Counted from the stretch's first letter, positions 6,452 through 13,433 are shown. The stretch is DNA of 15,357 nt from Arcobacter sp. UBA7394 (GCA_002470185.1 DKNG01000229.1:1-15357), one strand, 5' to 3'. Notes: generated by a model from the sequence alone, not told the origin. Translations and numbers: made by a program.

Positions 6452-7093
6452 ATGATAAACTTTTTTATGAAAAAAATTATACTATTTATCTTCCTTATCT
6501 CAAATATATATGCTCTTGAAATAATTAATAAACCTATTGAATTTACTCAATTAAGAGTAGAACTTACAAAAGAATATATCAAAAAAAGATACAACAAAGT
6601 TGTTGAAGATATTAATATTATTCCAAAAATGATAGTTATTCATCACACTGCGCTAGATGATTTCTCAAAATCTTATGATCGATTAGATCCCGAAATATTA
6701 TTAAGTGATAGAAAAGATATTTCTAATGCTAGTAAATTAAATGTCTCAGCTCACTTTCTTGTAGATCAAGATGGGAAGATATATTCACTAATGCCAGAGA
6801 CTTATATGGCAAGACATGTAATAGGTTTAAATTATTCTAGTATTGGTATTGAAAATGTTGGTGGACAGGAAAAAGGTGATAAATTAACATCTAAACAATT
6901 AGAAGCAAATATCAAGTTAGTTAAATATCTTAAAAATAAATATAAAAGTATTGAGTATTTAATTGGTCATTATGAGTATAGAAAGTTTGAAAATAGTAAA
7001 TTGTGGTTAGAAAAAGATAAAAACTATAGGACTATAAAAAATGATCCCCATAAGTCTTTTATGGAAAAACTAAGGAATAACCTTAGTTTTTAA
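6452..7093 (+). CDS. Secreted N-acetylmuramoyl-L-alanine amidase (AmpD/PGRP-like)
   Basis: Predicted zinc hydrolase that cuts the bond between N-acetylmuramic acid and the stem peptide of peptidoglycan. A signal peptide starts MKKIILFIFLISNIYA and is probably cleaved after residue 21, so it acts in the periplasm, unlike cytoplasmic AmpD. The Amidase_2 domain spans about 58-205: MIVIHHTA gives H64, SIGIENVG gives E134, IGHYEYR gives H173 and TIKNDPH gives D198, matching the AmpD-type zinc and catalytic residues. SAHFLVDQDG (99-108) is a typical internal strand. The start is uncertain: the ATG at 6467 begins the signal peptide directly, and neither ATG has a clear ribosome site. The final codons form a terminator hairpin. 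It follows the IclR gene by 31 bases. Confidence 0.85.
   Translation: MINFFMKKIILFIFLISNIYALEIINKPIEFTQLRVELTKEYIKKRYNKVVEDINIIPKMIVIHHTALDDFSKSYDRLDPEILLSDRKDISNASKLNVSAHFLVDQDGKIYSLMPETYMARHVIGLNYSSIGIENVGGQEKGDKLTSKQLEANIKLVKYLKNKYKSIEYLIGHYEYRKFENSKLWLEKDKNYRTIKNDPHKSFMEKLRNNLSF
7065..7091. terminator. Bidirectional terminator inside the amidase 3' end
   Basis: An 11-base arm (7065-7075) is perfectly complementary to 7081-7091 around a five-base loop, with GC pairs at the top and a T5 run at the end on both strands. It covers the last nine codons of the amidase and lies just past the RraA stop codon (7097-7099), so it can end both convergent transcripts. Confidence 0.8.
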
Positions 7094-7096
7094 ATA

Positions 7097-7579
7097 TTAT
7101 ACTAATTTTTCTTTTGAGATTACAATCCCATCATTATCAGCATAAATATAATCACCACTATTAAAAGTTAAACCTTCAAAAGATATCTCTTCTCCTCTTG
7201 ATGATTCAGTTTTATCAAAATTTCTTAATGGGCAAGTACCGATTGCAAATAGTCCAACATTAATATTTTTAGTTTCGTCAGTATCTCTTACATATCCATT
7301 AAGAATAATAGCTTTCCAGTTATTTTTTGCAGCAAATGCCATAAGTTTATCACCTACAACACCAAAAAATTCTTGTGAGTTATCAACAACAACGATCTTT
7401 CCTTCACCGTTCTCATCTCTTAACATTTCTAGAAGTCTCCAGTTGCTCTTATCAAGTTTAATAGTTTCAATTTGTCCGTAAAATCTTTTTAATCCACCAT
7501 AGTTATTAAATTTTGGTGATAATATTTGTAACTCTTTATCTTTGTTTTCATCGCATAAATCAGCTGTATGTATATTCAT
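7097..7579 (-). CDS. RraA-like protein / possible class II aldolase-decarboxylase
   Basis: At 160 residues this is full length for RraA. It follows the family closely: TADLCDE (5-11), the NNYGG...F.G segment (26-35), GKIVVVDN (60-67), VGDKLMAFA (75-83), LNGYVRDTDE (93-102) and YIYADNDGIVIS (144-155). E. coli RraA inhibits RNase E, but related proteins with an Asp...Arg-Asp...Glu arrangement are metal-dependent 4-hydroxy-4-methyl-2-oxoglutarate aldolases or oxaloacetate decarboxylases. Here D77, R98, D99 and E102 keep that arrangement, whereas E. coli RraA has Arg-Gln. The enzyme reading is therefore plausible, and Campylobacterota generally rely on RNase J/Y rather than RNase E. AAGGAG precedes the ATG. 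The gene is alone on this strand. Confidence 0.85.
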   Translation of the reverse strand: MNIHTADLCDENKDKELQILSPKFNNYGGLKRFYGQIETIKLDKSNWRLLEMLRDENGEGKIVVVDNSQEFFGVVGDKLMAFAAKNNWKAIILNGYVRDTDETKNINVGLFAIGTCPLRNFDKTESSRGEEISFEGLTFNSGDYIYADNDGIVISKEKLV

Positions 7580-7604
7580 TTTTTCTCCTTCTACTTATGA
7601 TGTA

Positions 7605-7615
7605 ATACTAGTATA
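7605..7615 (-). promoter_or_regulatory. Possible -10 box of rraA-like gene with palindrome
   Basis: On the minus strand 7610-7615 reads TATACT, about 30 bases ahead of the start codon. It overlaps the 10-base palindrome ATACTAGTAT (7605-7614), which could be an operator or chance. No clear -35 box is visible. Confidence 0.3.
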
Positions 7616-7795
7616 AAGTAATGTATCAAAAGTGTATAAATTAAAAAAACTTTAAAAAAAAATATTAATTTGTATAAATAAGTGAAAAAGTAACACCTAA
7701 AAGATTTTCTAATAAAAAATAGTTCAAAATCAAAATATCATATAAATACAATATATTATTGTTATCATTAGTATTATTTACACAAAAGGCCATTA

Positions 7796-8296
7796 ATGGA
7801 TTTAGCTCTAACAACACCGGCACTACTTTTCCCTGCAATTTCATTGCTTCTTTTAGCCTATACAAGTAGGTTTTTAGCCACAGCTCAATTAATTAGAGGT
7901 TTAAGTGCAAATGCAAGAGATGGAAAAGTTCCAAAAGCATCAAAGCAGATTAAGAATTTAAAAAGAAGAGTGGACTTAATTAAGTTAATGCAAATACTTG
8001 GAGTTTTATCTCTACTATTATGTACACTTTCAATGTTTTTGCTTTTTGTAGAGTATAAAACATTTGGAAATATTATATTTGGTATTAGTTTAGTTTTAAT
8101 GTGTGCATCTTTAATAACTGCAATTACTGAAATATCAATTTCTACTAATGCAATTGAAATGGAATTAGAAGGTATTAAGAAAAATTCAAAAGAGCATAAA
8201 CAAAAGAATCAAAAAAACAACCAAAATGAAATATTCATTGAAGATATAGAAGATGAAACAGTAATTAATGAAGAAAAAGGGAAAAACAAAGAATAG
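7796..8296 (+). CDS. DUF2721 family membrane protein
   Basis: A 166-residue integral membrane protein. It has one hydrophobic segment at about 8-30 and two at about 63-85 and 90-114. The N-terminal TPALLFPAISLLLLAYTSRF and the basic loop QIKNLKRRVDLIK (51-63) between the first and second membrane helices fit the DUF2721 family, whose function is unknown. The C-terminal 37 residues are hydrophilic, Lys/Asn/Gln-rich then acidic, and probably disordered in the cytoplasm. AAAAGG lies six bases ahead of the ATG. The methyltransferase follows after 35 bases that contain a separate TATAAT, so a shared operon is uncertain. Confidence 0.7.
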   Translation: MDLALTTPALLFPAISLLLLAYTSRFLATAQLIRGLSANARDGKVPKASKQIKNLKRRVDLIKLMQILGVLSLLLCTLSMFLLFVEYKTFGNIIFGISLVLMCASLITAITEISISTNAIEMELEGIKKNSKEHKQKNQKNNQNEIFIEDIEDETVINEEKGKNKE

Positions 8297-8302
8297 ATTT
8301 TA

Positions 8303-8308
8303 TATAAT
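8303..8308 (+). promoter_or_regulatory. -10 box before the methyltransferase
   Basis: A perfect TATAAT lies 24 bases ahead of the methyltransferase ATG, just after the stop of the DUF2721 gene. No -35 box or strong ribosome site is visible. Confidence 0.35.
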
Positions 8309-8331
8309 CACAAAAAAATAAAAAGATATAA

Positions 8332-9264
8332 ATGAAGAAGTTTACAACACAATCTATGTATGAAATTATTGAATACATGGAAGAAAAATTAAAAACAGAT
8401 GATTTAGTTAGTATTGAAGTATTAAATCCCGATTTAGGTATAGATAATTACGCAGGTGAAATTGTAAAGCTTGAGGAAGAGTATACTTATCACTCATTTA
8501 AAGCTTGGAATGATTTAGCAGAATTAATGTTTTGTAAACTTCTAACACCTTTAGTAGTATCAGAGAATACTATAAACTTAAAGTTTAAAAAAATAAATAA
8601 GAGTGACTCTTTTCATAAAGCCAAGAATAGTTCTGATAATGAAAAATATGGAGAAGAATCAATATTCTTTAGAATAAATAAAAATGAAGAACCAGCATTT
8701 TTATACTACTACAAGCAAGCCCTAAATAATGTAAAAATTCAAAATAGAAACTCGATTTTAAATCTTGGAATTAATAAAGCAGATGAATTCCAAACTATTA
8801 AAGATTCTCTTAATGAAGAAGAATTTTTAAAAAAAGATTTTGTTGGTATTGACTTTTGTCCTAGTGCAATAGAGTTTGCTAAAAATAGATTCCCTACAAA
8901 TAACTTTTCATTTTTCACCCATGATATTAATAAACTTGAAGAATTAAATCTAAAAAAATTTGATTTAATTGTATCTATTGGAACACTGCAAAGTTCATCT
9001 TTGAATTTCAAAGAAGCATTTATGAGTTTAGTACAAAATTATTTGGATGAAAATGGTTCAATAATTCTAGGCTTCCCAAACTGTAGATGGATTGATACAG
9101 AGATGATATATGGGGCAAAAGCACCTAATTACTCTTTTTGTGAGCAATCTATTTTATATAAAGATGTATATTTTTGTAAAAAGTATTTACAGCAGAAAAA
9201 ATTTAGGGTTACTCTAACTGGAAAAAATTACTTATTTCTTACGGCAACATCTATAAAAAAATAA
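8332..9264 (+). CDS. Class I SAM-dependent methyltransferase
   Basis: A 310-residue soluble protein. The C-terminal part (about 138-305) is a Rossmann-type SAM-binding domain: ILNLGINKADE is the motif I strand and loop, FVGIDFCPSAIEFAK carries the acidic residue after the second strand, HDIN is a motif II-like acidic stretch, and FDLIVSIGTLQS is the fourth strand. Motif I has a single glycine instead of the usual GxGxG, which is a departure from the common form. The first roughly 135 residues are charged and match no domain I know; they may bind the substrate. Start is at an ATG with only a weak purine-rich site. The substrate, whether small molecule, protein or RNA, cannot be told. Confidence 0.72.
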   Translation: MKKFTTQSMYEIIEYMEEKLKTDDLVSIEVLNPDLGIDNYAGEIVKLEEEYTYHSFKAWNDLAELMFCKLLTPLVVSENTINLKFKKINKSDSFHKAKNSSDNEKYGEESIFFRINKNEEPAFLYYYKQALNNVKIQNRNSILNLGINKADEFQTIKDSLNEEEFLKKDFVGIDFCPSAIEFAKNRFPTNNFSFFTHDINKLEELNLKKFDLIVSIGTLQSSSLNFKEAFMSLVQNYLDENGSIILGFPNCRWIDTEMIYGAKAPNYSFCEQSILYKDVYFCKKYLQQKKFRVTLTGKNYLFLTATSIKK

Positions 9265-9292
9265 AAGTTGTTTTTTAATTGCTATGGTTTTA

Positions 9293-9301
9293 TGCTACAA
9301 T
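9293..9301 (+). promoter_or_regulatory. Extended -10 promoter of the 94-residue gene
   Basis: TGCTACAAT matches the extended -10 form TGnTAnAAT. The predicted start near 9308 leaves a leader of about 20 bases before the ATG at 9330, with AAGGAG inside it. This supports the 9330 start over the TTG at 9279, which would lie upstream of the promoter. Confidence 0.5.
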
Positions 9302-9329
9302 ATTCTTAAATAATCTCAAGGAGTATATT

Positions 9330-9614
9330 ATGGCAAGTCAACATATAGAAGTTAAAACATTAAAATTAGCACATTCTACAGATGATACTGTTAAAATTGA
9401 ACATGTAGAAAAACCTTATGGAGAGTATAGTAGTCCCGTAGTTAGCATAGCTATCTATTCTCATGGAAAAGATAAAGTTTCAGAGATTGAGATTCCTTAT
9501 GAAAACATTGAAGAGTTTTTTAAAGCACTAAATGAATCCGTAGCACTATGTGATTCTATTCCAAGAACAGAACCTCATGCAGAACTAAATTCTGATATTG
9601 GAGGAGGGGCTTAA
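9330..9614 (+). CDS. Small hypothetical protein (94 aa)
   Basis: A 94-residue soluble protein that I do not recognise. The start is the ATG at 9330 because AAGGAG lies six bases upstream and an extended -10 box sits between it and the in-frame TTG at 9279. Residues 1-60 look beta-rich (HIEVKTLKLAH, SPVVSIAIYSHG, KVSEIEIPY), followed by an amphipathic helix (NIEEFFKALNESVALCD) and an acidic, glycine-ending tail (DIGGGA). This strand-strand-helix plan suits a small binding or regulatory domain. A single cysteine lies in the helix. It has its own promoter and is followed by a 125-base spacer, so it is probably expressed alone. Confidence 0.7.
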   Translation: MASQHIEVKTLKLAHSTDDTVKIEHVEKPYGEYSSPVVSIAIYSHGKDKVSEIEIPYENIEEFFKALNESVALCDSIPRTEPHAELNSDIGGGA

Positions 9615-9706
9615 GTTTTAAGTTTCTTCAAGTATAAATTTTAATTATACAAATTATTAATTCTGAGAAAAAATAGATTAATTGCAAAAAATGGTTAACT
9701 AAACTT

Positions 9707-9715
9707 TGATATAAT
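9707..9715 (+). promoter_or_regulatory. Extended -10 promoter of the dsbB-dsbA pair
   Basis: TGATATAAT is a perfect extended -10 box, 25 bases ahead of the TTG start codon at 9740. The predicted transcript begins near 9722 and includes the TTAGGAG ribosome site. No consensus -35 box is evident. Confidence 0.6.
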
Positions 9716-9739
9716 TTCAAAAAAATTTAGGAGATTATT

Positions 9740-10165
9740 TTGACTAAGTCAAGTTTTTTTGTTCTTATTAGCTTCTTTGTTGCAAGTATAGCAACTATGG
9801 GAAGTTTATTTTTCTCAGAAATAATGCAGTTTATACCATGCAGTATGTGTTGGTATCAACGTATCTTCATGTATCCTCTTGTTCTAATCTTTTTGATTAA
9901 TTTATTATATCCTGATGATAAAGTTTATAAATATGCTATGCCAATTGTTGTAGTAGGTTTATTGTTCTCAATTTACCATAACTTATTAATGTTTGGTATT
10001 ATTCCTGAAAGTGTTGTGCCTTGTGTTCAAGGTGTTCCTTGTTCTACTGAATATATTAATTGGTTTGGTTTTATTACTATTCCATTTTTATCTTTAGTTG
10101 CATATTCTATAATTTTCTTCTCATTACTTATGATAAAAAAAGGTGATTCTCAAAATGAAAAATAA
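9740..10165 (+). CDS. DsbB/BdbC-type disulfide oxidoreductase
   Basis: Inner-membrane enzyme that reoxidises a periplasmic DsbA-like partner and passes electrons to quinone. At 141 residues it has four membrane segments (about 5-27, 42-57, 65-86 and 107-132). The first periplasmic loop carries the redox pair C34-S-M-C37 and the second carries C95 and C101 (VPCVQGVPC), the four essential cysteines of the family. The short length and these loops resemble the BdbC type more than E. coli DsbB. The start is TTG, supported by TTAGGAG six bases upstream and a promoter directly before. The next gene overlaps its end by 11 bases and encodes the thioredoxin-fold partner, so they form one oxidation system. 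Confidence 0.88.
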   Translation: MTKSSFFVLISFFVASIATMGSLFFSEIMQFIPCSMCWYQRIFMYPLVLIFLINLLYPDDKVYKYAMPIVVVGLLFSIYHNLLMFGIIPESVVPCVQGVPCSTEYINWFGFITIPFLSLVAYSIIFFSLLMIKKGDSQNEK

Positions 10166-10799
10166 AAGTGTTGTACTTATATCAATTGTTGTTTTAATAG
10201 CTCTATTTATTGGGGGAATTTCTTTTTATAATAGTTCTCAAGATACACAAAGACAATCACTATCTCAAGGTGAAGCTCCATTTGTTAGAGATCATTCAAT
10301 TGCATTTGGTGATAATAAAAAAAATATTACAGTTGTTGAATTTTTAGACCCTGAATGCGAAGCTTGTGCATATTTTAGTGGTGCTGTTAATGCAATGTTT
10401 AAAGAAAATTATGAAGATATTAGATTAGTAATTAGATATTTAGATAATCATAAAAACTCTAAGTATGCGATAAAGATTTTAGAATCAGCTAGAAAACAAA
10501 ATATGTATAAAGAAGTATTAGATGTTGTATTTTCTTCTCAAGGAAAATGGGCAAAACATAATAACGAAGCACCCGAATTATTATGGACTGAATTAGCAAT
10601 AATTGATGGTTTAGATATGCAAAAACTAAAAAAAGATTTTGAAACTATTGATATTGATGAAATGCTTTCTTTAGATAGAAAAGATGCAACAACTCTTCAA
10701 GTAAGAGGTACTCCAACATTTTTTGTAAATGGAATTAAATTAAAAAGACTGTCTCAACAATCACTTATGGATTTAGTTGAATCAGAAATATATAAATAA
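10155..10799 (+). CDS. DsbA/BdbD-like periplasmic thiol-disulfide oxidoreductase
   Basis: Thioredoxin-fold protein that introduces disulfides into exported proteins, probably the partner of the overlapping DsbB-like gene. A hydrophobic N-terminal segment (about 5-24) anchors or exports it. The active site is ECEAC, giving C68-E-A-C71, within FLDPECEACAYFSG, and the conserved cis-proline loop is RGTPTFFVNG (185-194, P187). The roughly 100-residue helical insertion between them is normal for DsbA and BdbD. I chose ATG 10155 because AGGTGA lies eight bases ahead; a GTG at 10143, four codons upstream in frame, is the alternative but overlaps that ribosome site. It is the last gene of the two-gene unit. 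Confidence 0.87.
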   Translation: MKNKSVVLISIVVLIALFIGGISFYNSSQDTQRQSLSQGEAPFVRDHSIAFGDNKKNITVVEFLDPECEACAYFSGAVNAMFKENYEDIRLVIRYLDNHKNSKYAIKILESARKQNMYKEVLDVVFSSQGKWAKHNNEAPELLWTELAIIDGLDMQKLKKDFETIDIDEMLSLDRKDATTLQVRGTPTFFVNGIKLKRLSQQSLMDLVESEIYK

Positions 10800-10804
10800 A
10801 TTTA

Positions 10805-10820
10805 TACTTTTATAAAAGTA
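10805..10820. repeat. 16-base perfect palindrome
   Basis: TACTTTTATAAAAGTA reads the same on both strands, just after the DsbA-like stop and two bases before a TATAAT. It may be an operator for the next gene or a weak terminator; there is no following T-run. Confidence 0.35.
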
Positions 10821-10822
10821 AT

Positions 10823-10828
10823 TATAAT
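10823..10828 (+). promoter_or_regulatory. -10 box before the PhnD-like gene
   Basis: A perfect TATAAT lies 27 bases before the ATG at 10855 and next to the 16-base palindrome. The predicted leader is about 20 bases and contains AGGAA. Confidence 0.4.
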
Positions 10829-10854
10829 AAAATATAATAAAAAATAGGAATAAT

Positions 10855-11736
10855 ATGAAATTAATTACAATTCTTTTTCTATTTTTTATTACACTTACAA
10901 ACTTATGGTCAAAAGATACGCTAGATGTAGCGTTATACGGCTTAGATAAAAAAATTGCTACTGAAAAAACTGTAAAAACTTTACTTACAAATTTATTCAA
11001 AAAAATTGATAAATTAAAAGATTTAGAATTAAATACATTTTTTTATAAAGATAAAAATGAATTAATTAATGATTTTAAATCAAAAAAAAATAAATTTGAT
11101 ATTTTATATACAATGCCTTCTTTATATATTGAGAATTATGAACTATTCAATAAAGACTCAAAAAATTTAGTTAGTTTAAACTTTAATAATAGTAAATATA
11201 TTCAATACTATTTAATTACTAATAAAAAAACTGGTTTGAATTCAATAAAAGATTTAAAAGGTAAAAAATTAATTCTTGCTGGTACAGATAATTTATCAAA
11301 AATCTGGTTTGATAAAATTTCTTACGAGAGTACGAAAAAATCTTATAAGTCATATATAAAAAAAGACATTACAAACTATAGTAGACATAAAAAAGTTCTA
11401 GATATTTATTTTAATAAAATAGATATTGCTATAGTTCCTAGAAGTACTTATGACGTAATGGTTGATTTAAATCCAAGTATTGCTAAAAATATTCGTATAT
11501 TAAAAAAATCACCAACTATATTTCCTTATGTTTTAGGAATTGTTCACTCTTCTGCTGGATCTTCTGTAATTGATGAATATAATAAGTTTATTTTAGATTC
11601 ATCTAATGATGATTACATATCTAACTTATTGAATCTTGTAAAACTTAAGAACTTAGAAAACTGTAGAAAAACGGACTTTGAAGAGATCCATAGTCTTTAC
11701 AAAGAGTATCTTAAACTAAAAAATAAATACAACTAG
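10855..11736 (+). CDS. Orphan PhnD-like periplasmic binding protein
   Basis: A 293-residue secreted protein with a signal peptide (about 1-19, ending NLWSK). It resembles the phosphate/phosphonate-binding (PhnD/TctC-like) branch of type 2 periplasmic binding proteins: DTLDVALYGL is the first strand, FDILYTMPSLYIEN sits where the ligand loop lies, SIKDLKGKKLILAGTDN (127-143) is the typical hinge-side motif, and KIDIAIVPRSTYDVM (195-209) is the second-lobe strand with a ligand-loop serine. No permease or ATPase gene is adjacent, so it may serve a distant transporter or act as a sensor ligand carrier. AGGAA lies four bases before the ATG. The family call is moderately sure; the ligand is unknown. 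Confidence 0.72.
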   Translation: MKLITILFLFFITLTNLWSKDTLDVALYGLDKKIATEKTVKTLLTNLFKKIDKLKDLELNTFFYKDKNELINDFKSKKNKFDILYTMPSLYIENYELFNKDSKNLVSLNFNNSKYIQYYLITNKKTGLNSIKDLKGKKLILAGTDNLSKIWFDKISYESTKKSYKSYIKKDITNYSRHKKVLDIYFNKIDIAIVPRSTYDVMVDLNPSIAKNIRILKKSPTIFPYVLGIVHSSAGSSVIDEYNKFILDSSNDDYISNLLNLVKLKNLENCRKTDFEEIHSLYKEYLKLKNKYN

Positions 11737-11801
11737 TTTATTTTTGTATCACCTAATAATTTATACTAAATCTACATAGAATATATAGTAATAACATTAA
11801 G

Positions 11802-11817
11802 TATAATTATGTATACT
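11802..11817 (+). promoter_or_regulatory. Candidate -10 boxes before the 393-residue gene
   Basis: TATAAT (11802-11807) and TATACT (11812-11817) lie in tandem 40 to 56 bases before the ATG at 11858. Either could start a transcript carrying the AAAGGAAA ribosome site at 11845-11852. Which is used cannot be told. Confidence 0.35.
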
Positions 11818-11857
11818 AATATAAATATACGCAAGAGAGAATAGAAAGGAAATTTCA

Positions 11858-13039
11858 ATGTCATTTTTAGAGAATCTAAAAGAGTTTTTTTCAGTAGCAA
11901 AAGAGACAAATTTTGATTTAGCACAAATCTATACACAAACACCAGATGGAGTTTATAGTGTAGGGTTAATATTAGTAGCTATTTTGTTAATAGTAGTATT
12001 TTTAATAAGAAGATCTATGAAAATATCTTCAACAGTAAAACTTGTATCTAAGATTCAAAACGCAAAGAGTTTCGATGAATATAATTCAGGATTAACAAAA
12101 TTAGCAGCAGAACTTCCTAAAAGAGGTAAAAAAGTTGCTGATAGTATTAATGTACAAAAGAATGATATTTTAAATAAAGAATTAGAGTTATTAAAAGATT
12201 TTAATATTAAAGAGAAAATTGAAAAATATCAACAAATCTCTTCTCAATATGCTCTTATTGCTAGTAATTCTAAGAAATATCGTATGGATGATTTGACTTC
12301 ATATTACGAAGAAACATCTAAAACTTTATTATCGCAAAATCTTGCAATTGAAATAGAAAAATACTATACAAACTCGTATTTTACTCTAGATGATGTTGAA
12401 TTTGTAAACTCTATTGTTACATTTGCTAATTCACAAGAAAATACTGATGAAATTTTAAATCCTATGATTAAAGAAATAAACTCTTATAGTTATGCATTTA
12501 ATTTAGATTTATTCAAATTTACAAAAGCTTTAAGTAAAGATGAATCTAATCAAGTTTACACAAACTGTACAGAAAAATTAAATGATGTTCTAACTTCAAA
12601 AGAAGATAAAGTATCTGATGTAGTTTTATCTTATATGTTAGATAATAGCTATGAAGAAGATGTATATGCTTATGTTTCTGGATTAGAAAATGCTATTTAT
12701 TTAAAAGATATCTCAAATAATTTATTTGCTAAAAAAGATAATATTGATTTAGATTTAGCTTTTGTAGCAAATGAAACAAAAATTGATTTAGATTATGCTT
12801 TCCATATTGATTCTTTAATTACTGATAATTGGAGAGATTTAGGATATATAAAACATATTATTGCCTCACCAAGAGTTTTAGAAACTATAGGACATATTAG
12901 TTATAGAAATGTTCTAGAAAGAATTGAAAGACTTGAAACAGAAGAAGAAAACAATAAAGCAATTGCTGAAGCTCTTGAAACTGCAAGAAGAGCTGAGAGT
13001 ATTGCTAATGAAGCAAAAGCAATAGCAAGACAAAAATAA
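11858..13039 (+). CDS. Unrecognised membrane-anchored helical protein (393 aa)
   Basis: I do not recognise this family. A single strong membrane helix lies at about residues 34-50, followed by RRSMK, so by the positive-inside rule the N-terminal 33 residues face the periplasm and about 340 residues face the cytoplasm. The cytoplasmic part is acidic and almost wholly helical, with conspicuous repeats of short helical units (for example ISSQYALIASNSKKYRMDDL, YTNSYFTLDDVEFVNSIVTF). The C-terminal 35 residues are an Ala/Glu-rich helix (ALETARRAESIANEAKAIA), probably coiled coil. Only one cysteine is present (C237). AAAGGAAA sits six bases before the ATG. A strong terminator follows, and another small membrane-anchored gene starts just beyond it. 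Confidence 0.75.
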   Translation: MSFLENLKEFFSVAKETNFDLAQIYTQTPDGVYSVGLILVAILLIVVFLIRRSMKISSTVKLVSKIQNAKSFDEYNSGLTKLAAELPKRGKKVADSINVQKNDILNKELELLKDFNIKEKIEKYQQISSQYALIASNSKKYRMDDLTSYYEETSKTLLSQNLAIEIEKYYTNSYFTLDDVEFVNSIVTFANSQENTDEILNPMIKEINSYSYAFNLDLFKFTKALSKDESNQVYTNCTEKLNDVLTSKEDKVSDVVLSYMLDNSYEEDVYAYVSGLENAIYLKDISNNLFAKKDNIDLDLAFVANETKIDLDYAFHIDSLITDNWRDLGYIKHIIASPRVLETIGHISYRNVLERIERLETEEENNKAIAEALETARRAESIANEAKAIARQK

Positions 13040-13052
13040 ATACTTAAATATT

Positions 13053-13081
13053 AAAGATAAAAACGAAAAGTTTTTATCTTT
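13053..13081 (+). terminator. Strong hairpin between two membrane-protein genes
   Basis: A 12-base arm (13053-13064) pairs perfectly with 13070-13081 around the loop GAAAA, and the descending arm contains TTTTT and ends in a T-run. It looks like a good intrinsic terminator, yet the next start codon is only 15 bases beyond it. Confidence 0.7.
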
Positions 13082-13096
13082 TGAAAGACTTATCAC

Positions 13097-13390
13097 ATGG
13101 AAATCTCAACACTACTTTTATTAATACTTATTCCTTTAGCAATATTTCTTATTATTAAACAACAAAAAAAGACAAATATCAAGTCAGCAGTTGTTAAAAA
13201 AGAAGAAATAATTGAAGAATATAAAAGACAAATAAGAGAAGTTATCTCAAAAAATAAAAATGACCAATCAGCCCTTCTTAGGGAAAAAACTATACTTTTA
13301 AAGAAAATTAACTACGAATTATCAATGAATTTGTTTTTTGATGAAAAAGAAAGCAAAAAAATAATTTTAGAACTTCTAGAAATAAGCTAA
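13097..13390 (+). CDS. Small membrane-anchored coiled-coil protein (97 aa)
   Basis: A 97-residue protein with one N-terminal membrane helix (about 4-20, LLLLILIPLAIFLIIK) followed by a basic and acidic helical tail (about 21-95) that probably faces the cytoplasm and forms a coiled coil. There are no cysteines and no family I can name. The ATG has GAAAGA ten bases upstream as a weak ribosome site. It begins 15 bases after a strong hairpin, so its expression depends either on read-through from the 393-residue gene or on a promoter hidden in that gene's end. Similar topology to the upstream protein hints at a joint role, which is inference only. Confidence 0.62.
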   Translation: MEISTLLLLILIPLAIFLIIKQQKKTNIKSAVVKKEEIIEEYKRQIREVISKNKNDQSALLREKTILLKKINYELSMNLFFDEKESKKIILELLEIS

Positions 13391-13427
13391 TACTTTATAT
13401 AATATGTTTATCTTTTATTAATGGTTT

Positions 13428-13433
13428 TATACT
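13428..13433 (+). promoter_or_regulatory. -10 box before the TlpA-like gene
   Basis: TATACT lies 29 bases before the ATG at 13462. The predicted leader of about 22 bases includes AGAGGA at 13451-13456, a good ribosome site. No clear -35 box. Confidence 0.4.

Noticed and set aside
7665..7865. 66-codon minus-strand open frame in the divergent spacer
   Set aside because: It overlaps the start of the DUF2721 gene, has no ribosome site and its translation shows no domain-like pattern.
8739..9011. 90-codon minus-strand open frame in the methyltransferase
   Set aside because: It is opposite the SAM-binding motifs of a clearly coding frame and has no start signals.
9279..9329. N-terminal extension of the 94-residue protein from a TTG at 9279
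   Set aside because: The extended -10 box and AAGGAG both lie after this TTG, and the extra residues are not needed for the protein; ATG 9330 is preferred.
9601..9650. Short inverted repeats after the 94-residue gene
   Set aside because: Five- and six-base A/T-rich stems without a following T-run; chance is likely.
10782..11000. 72-codon minus-strand open frame across the PhnD-like gene start
   Set aside because: It covers the promoter and signal peptide of a well-supported plus-strand gene and shows only antisense composition.
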